Part shown: in pieces, positions 62,005-64,000 of the stretch
How positions within the stretch are numbered: position 1 is the first letter of the stretch
Layout: the number at the start of each line of letters is the position of its first letter
Assembly (NCBI RefSeq): GCF_900250115.1
Contig: NZ_LT984804.1
Location: forward strand, 1,813,301 to 1,877,300
DNA from: Cupriavidus taiwanensis
GTDB taxonomy: Bacteria; Pseudomonadota; Gammaproteobacteria; Burkholderiales; Burkholderiaceae
DNA: 64,000 nt
Reading direction: 5' to 3'
Made by a program: the position numbers and the translations under genes
Notes under the pieces: model-generated
Told to the model about the DNA's origin: nothing
What the model saw: the letters and a program-made list of their open reading frames with translations, nothing else
Databases searched by the model: none

Positions 62005-63402
62005 TCAGGCCGGCGCTTCCTCCAGCTGGCGCAGCAAGGCATCGACGCTGCCCTTGGCATCGCCAAACCACATGCGCGTGTTGTCCTTGTAGAACAGCGG
62101 GTTGTCCACGCCGGCGTAGCCCGCCGCCATGCTGCGCTTGGACACCACCACGGTCCTGGCCTTCCACACCTCCAGCACCGGCATGCCGGCAATCGGGCTG
62201 GCGGGGTCTTCCAGCGCCCCCGGGTTGACGATGTCGTTGGCGCCTACCACCAGCACCACGTCGGCCTTCTCGAAGTCGTCGTTGATCTCCTCCATTTCCA
62301 GCACGATGTCGTACGGCACCCGCGCCTCGGCCAGCAGCACGTTCATGTGCCCCGGCAGACGGCCCGCCACCGGATGGATGCCGAAGCGCACGTTGACCCC
62401 CTGCGCGCGCAGCCGCCGCGCGATCTCGCTGATGGTGCCCTGCGCCTGTGCCACCGCCATGCCGTAGCCCGGCACGATGATGACCTCGCTGGCGTCCTTG
62501 AGCAGGCTGCTGACTTCCTCGCTCGACACCGGCAGCACCTCGCCCTGCTCGGTCGCCGCGCCCTGCGCCTGCACCGCGCCGAAGCCGCCCAGGATCACCG
62601 ACAGGAACCTGCGGTTCATGGCCTTGCACATGATGTAGCTGAGAATGGCGCCGCTCGAGCCCACCAGCGCGCCGGTGATGATCAGCAGGTCGTTGCCCAG
62701 CATGAAGCCGGTCGCCGCGGCCGCCCAGCCGGAGTAGCTGTTCAGCATCGACACCACCACCGGCATGTCGGCGCCGCCGATGGCCAGCACCAGGTGCGCG
62801 CCGACCAGCAGCGCGATCACCGTCATCGCCGCCAGCGGCACCAGGCCCTGCTGCGGATCCGGCGCGGCCAGGAAGGCATAGCCCAGCCACACGCACACCA
62901 GCAGCGCGCCGGCGTTGAGCACATGGCGCCCCGGCAGCAGCATCGGCTTGCCGCCCATGGTGCCCTGCAGCTTGAGGAAGGCGATGATCGACCCGGTGAA
63001 GGTAACCGCGCCGATCAGGATGCCGAGGTAGGTCTCGACCTCATGGATCGCCTTCTCGGCACCGGCCAGCGTGGTCGGCTCCAGGTAGTTGGCGTAGCCG
63101 ACCAGCACCGCGGCCAGGCCGACGAAGCTGTGCAGCACCGCCACCAGCTGCGGCATCTGCGTCATCTCGACGCGCCGGGCCAGCATGGCGCCGGCAAGGC
63201 CGCCCACCACCATCGCCACGATGATGATGGCAATGCCGTCGGGACTGCCCGCCAGCACCGTGGTCATGACCGCGATCACCATGCCGGCGATGCCGAGCAT
63301 GTTGCCGCGCCGGGCGGTGGCGGGATGGCTCAGCCCGCTCAGGCTGAGGATGAACAGCGCGCTGGCGGCGAGGTAGGCAATATTGCTGATTCCGGATGGC
63401 AT
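62005..63402 (-). CDS. pntB: NAD(P) transhydrogenase beta subunit
   Basis: 465-residue proton-translocating transhydrogenase subunit. Nine or so membrane helices (residues about 5-265; e.g. [60 protein letters not shown]) are followed by the soluble NADP-binding domain III with [60 protein letters not shown] and [17 protein letters not shown]. It uses the proton gradient to reduce NADP+ with NADH. GGAGAGAACC precedes the ATG; 16 bp separate it from pntA. Confidence 0.96.
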   Translation of the reverse strand: MPSGISNIAYLAASALFILSLSGLSHPATARRGNMLGIAGMVIAVMTTVLAGSPDGIAIIIVAMVVGGLAGAMLARRVEMTQMPQLVAVLHSFVGLAAVLVGYANYLEPTTLAGAEKAIHEVETYLGILIGAVTFTGSIIAFLKLQGTMGGKPMLLPGRHVLNAGALLVCVWLGYAFLAAPDPQQGLVPLAAMTVIALLVGAHLVLAIGGADMPVVVSMLNSYSGWAAAATGFMLGNDLLIITGALVGSSGAILSYIMCKAMNRRFLSVILGGFGAVQAQGAATEQGEVLPVSSEEVSSLLKDASEVIIVPGYGMAVAQAQGTISEIARRLRAQGVNVRFGIHPVAGRLPGHMNVLLAEARVPYDIVLEMEEINDDFEKADVVLVVGANDIVNPGALEDPASPIAGMPVLEVWKARTVVVSKRSMAAGYAGVDNPLFYKDNTRMWFGDAKGSVDALLRQLEEAPA

Positions 63403-63418
63403 GGTTCTCTCCCTGGCC

Positions 63419-64000
63419 TTAGTCGCGCTGGAACATCTTCAGCATGCGCTGCGTCACCAGGAAGCCCCCGGCGATATTGATGGTGGCCACCAGCACCGCG
63501 CAGCCCGCGATCACCGCCGTCAGCAGCGATGGCTTGCCCAGCTGCACCAGCGCCCCGACCACGATGATGCCGCTGATGGCATTGGTCACGCTCATCAGCG
63601 GCGTATGCAGCGCCGCGGTGACGTTCCACACCACCTGGTAGCCGACGAAGATCGCCAGCACGAACACCGTGAAATGCGCCATGAACGCCGGTGGCGCGAC
63701 CGCCCCGAGCCCCAGCAGCGCAGCGGCCGCCAATGCCAGTGCAATCAGCGTGGTGCCGGTGCGGCGGCGCGGCGGCGCGGCTTCGGCCGCCACCGGCACC
63801 TCGGCCGGCGCCTGCTGCTGCGGTACCGCCACGGTCAGCGGCGGCGGCGGCCAGGTCACCGCGCCCTGGTGCAGCACGGTCGCGCCGCGGATCATCTCGT
63901 CGTCCATGTTCACCACCAGCTGGCCGTCCTTGCCCGGCGTCAGCTCGCTCAGCAGGTGGCGGATATTGGTGCCATAGAGCTGGCTCGCCTGCGCCGCCAT
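63419..64000 (-). CDS. pntA: NAD(P) transhydrogenase alpha subunit, C-terminal part (5' end beyond window)
   Basis: The last 193 residues of an E. coli-type fused PntA. The linker [20 protein letters not shown] and [20 protein letters not shown] closes the NAD-binding domain I. A Pro/Ala-rich spacer follows, then membrane helices in which [40 protein letters not shown] and the final [16 protein letters not shown] are typical. The Met at 64000 is internal, not the start. With pntB this would turn the NADH produced by formate oxidation into NADPH for biosynthesis during growth on oxalate. Confidence 0.93.
   Translation of the reverse strand: MAAQASQLYGTNIRHLLSELTPGKDGQLVVNMDDEMIRGATVLHQGAVTWPPPPLTVAVPQQQAPAEVPVAAEAAPPRRRTGTTLIALALAAAALLGLGAVAPPAFMAHFTVFVLAIFVGYQVVWNVTAALHTPLMSVTNAISGIIVVGALVQLGKPSLLTAVIAGCAVLVATINIAGGFLVTQRMLKMFQRD

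Noticed and set aside
61824..62228. Plus-strand frame after the shared 52-bp block
   Set aside because: It soon becomes antisense to pntB and has Arg/Pro/Ala composition typical of a shadow; no ribosome site was found for the ATG at 61887.

Overview
The window looks like a chromosome segment of a Cupriavidus-type beta-proteobacterium (Burkholderiaceae). I infer this from the very high GC content, the GGAGA-N6-ATG ribosome sites, and the gene families present: Bug/TctC-type binding protein, BKACE enzyme, H-NS-like short protein, aryl-polyene-type genes, an oxalate island, and a two-gene NAD-linked formate dehydrogenase like fdwAB of C. necator H16. I found no rRNA, tRNA, CRISPR array, transposase or integrase. 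Both outer genes are cut by the window edges.

Layout. 1-6.7 kb holds metal and stress functions: a Zn/Cd/Pb P-type ATPase with a MerR-type promoter, a VOC protein, a metal-sensor-type two-component system, a secreted protein, an H-NS-like protein and a small repeat protein. 6.7-9.65 kb is a beta-hydroxy-acid module (dehydrogenase plus BKACE) with a divergent LysR regulator. 9.65-13.5 kb has a Na+/H+ antiporter, a small antisense membrane protein, a 3-hydroxyisobutyrate-dehydrogenase-family enzyme and a lipoprotein. 13.5-24.8 kb is an aryl-polyene-like cluster (glycosyltransferase, ACP, membrane protein, AMP-ligase/dehydratase, acyltransferase, LolA-like protein, MMPL exporter, deacetylase, ketosynthase, chain-length factor, dehydratase). 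Its ligase gene is frameshifted and no ketoreductase is present. 24.8-27.6 kb is the end of tyrosine catabolism (fahA, hmgA). 28-31 kb has XRE and TetR regulators and a hydrolase that appears to share the TetR operator.

31-36.1 kb is a cyclohexanecarboxylate operon (badH, badI, aliB, aliA) with divergent badR but no badK. 36.3-38.2 kb has small GYD and DUF2188 proteins and an AI-2E-family transporter. 38.3-40.4 kb is a Fur-box-preceded TonB siderophore receptor. From 40.4 kb to the right edge lies a broad oxalate/formate region: fdwA, fdwB (an E/F-type fusion), a first oxalate:formate antiporter, two LysR regulators, then (after unrelated genes at 50-56 kb) frc, oxc, a second antiporter and pntB/pntA. 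Together these would import oxalate in exchange for formate, activate and decarboxylate it, oxidise formate to CO2 with NADH formation, and convert NADH to NADPH.

The most novel-looking signals are regulatory. A 21-bp element is identical in front of the first antiporter gene and of the oxc leader, with two diverged copies nearby. A 52-bp block is shared between the LysR intergenic region and the upstream region of the second antiporter gene. A 16-codon leader ORF precedes oxc. A TetR operator is repeated in inverted orientation in front of the next gene.
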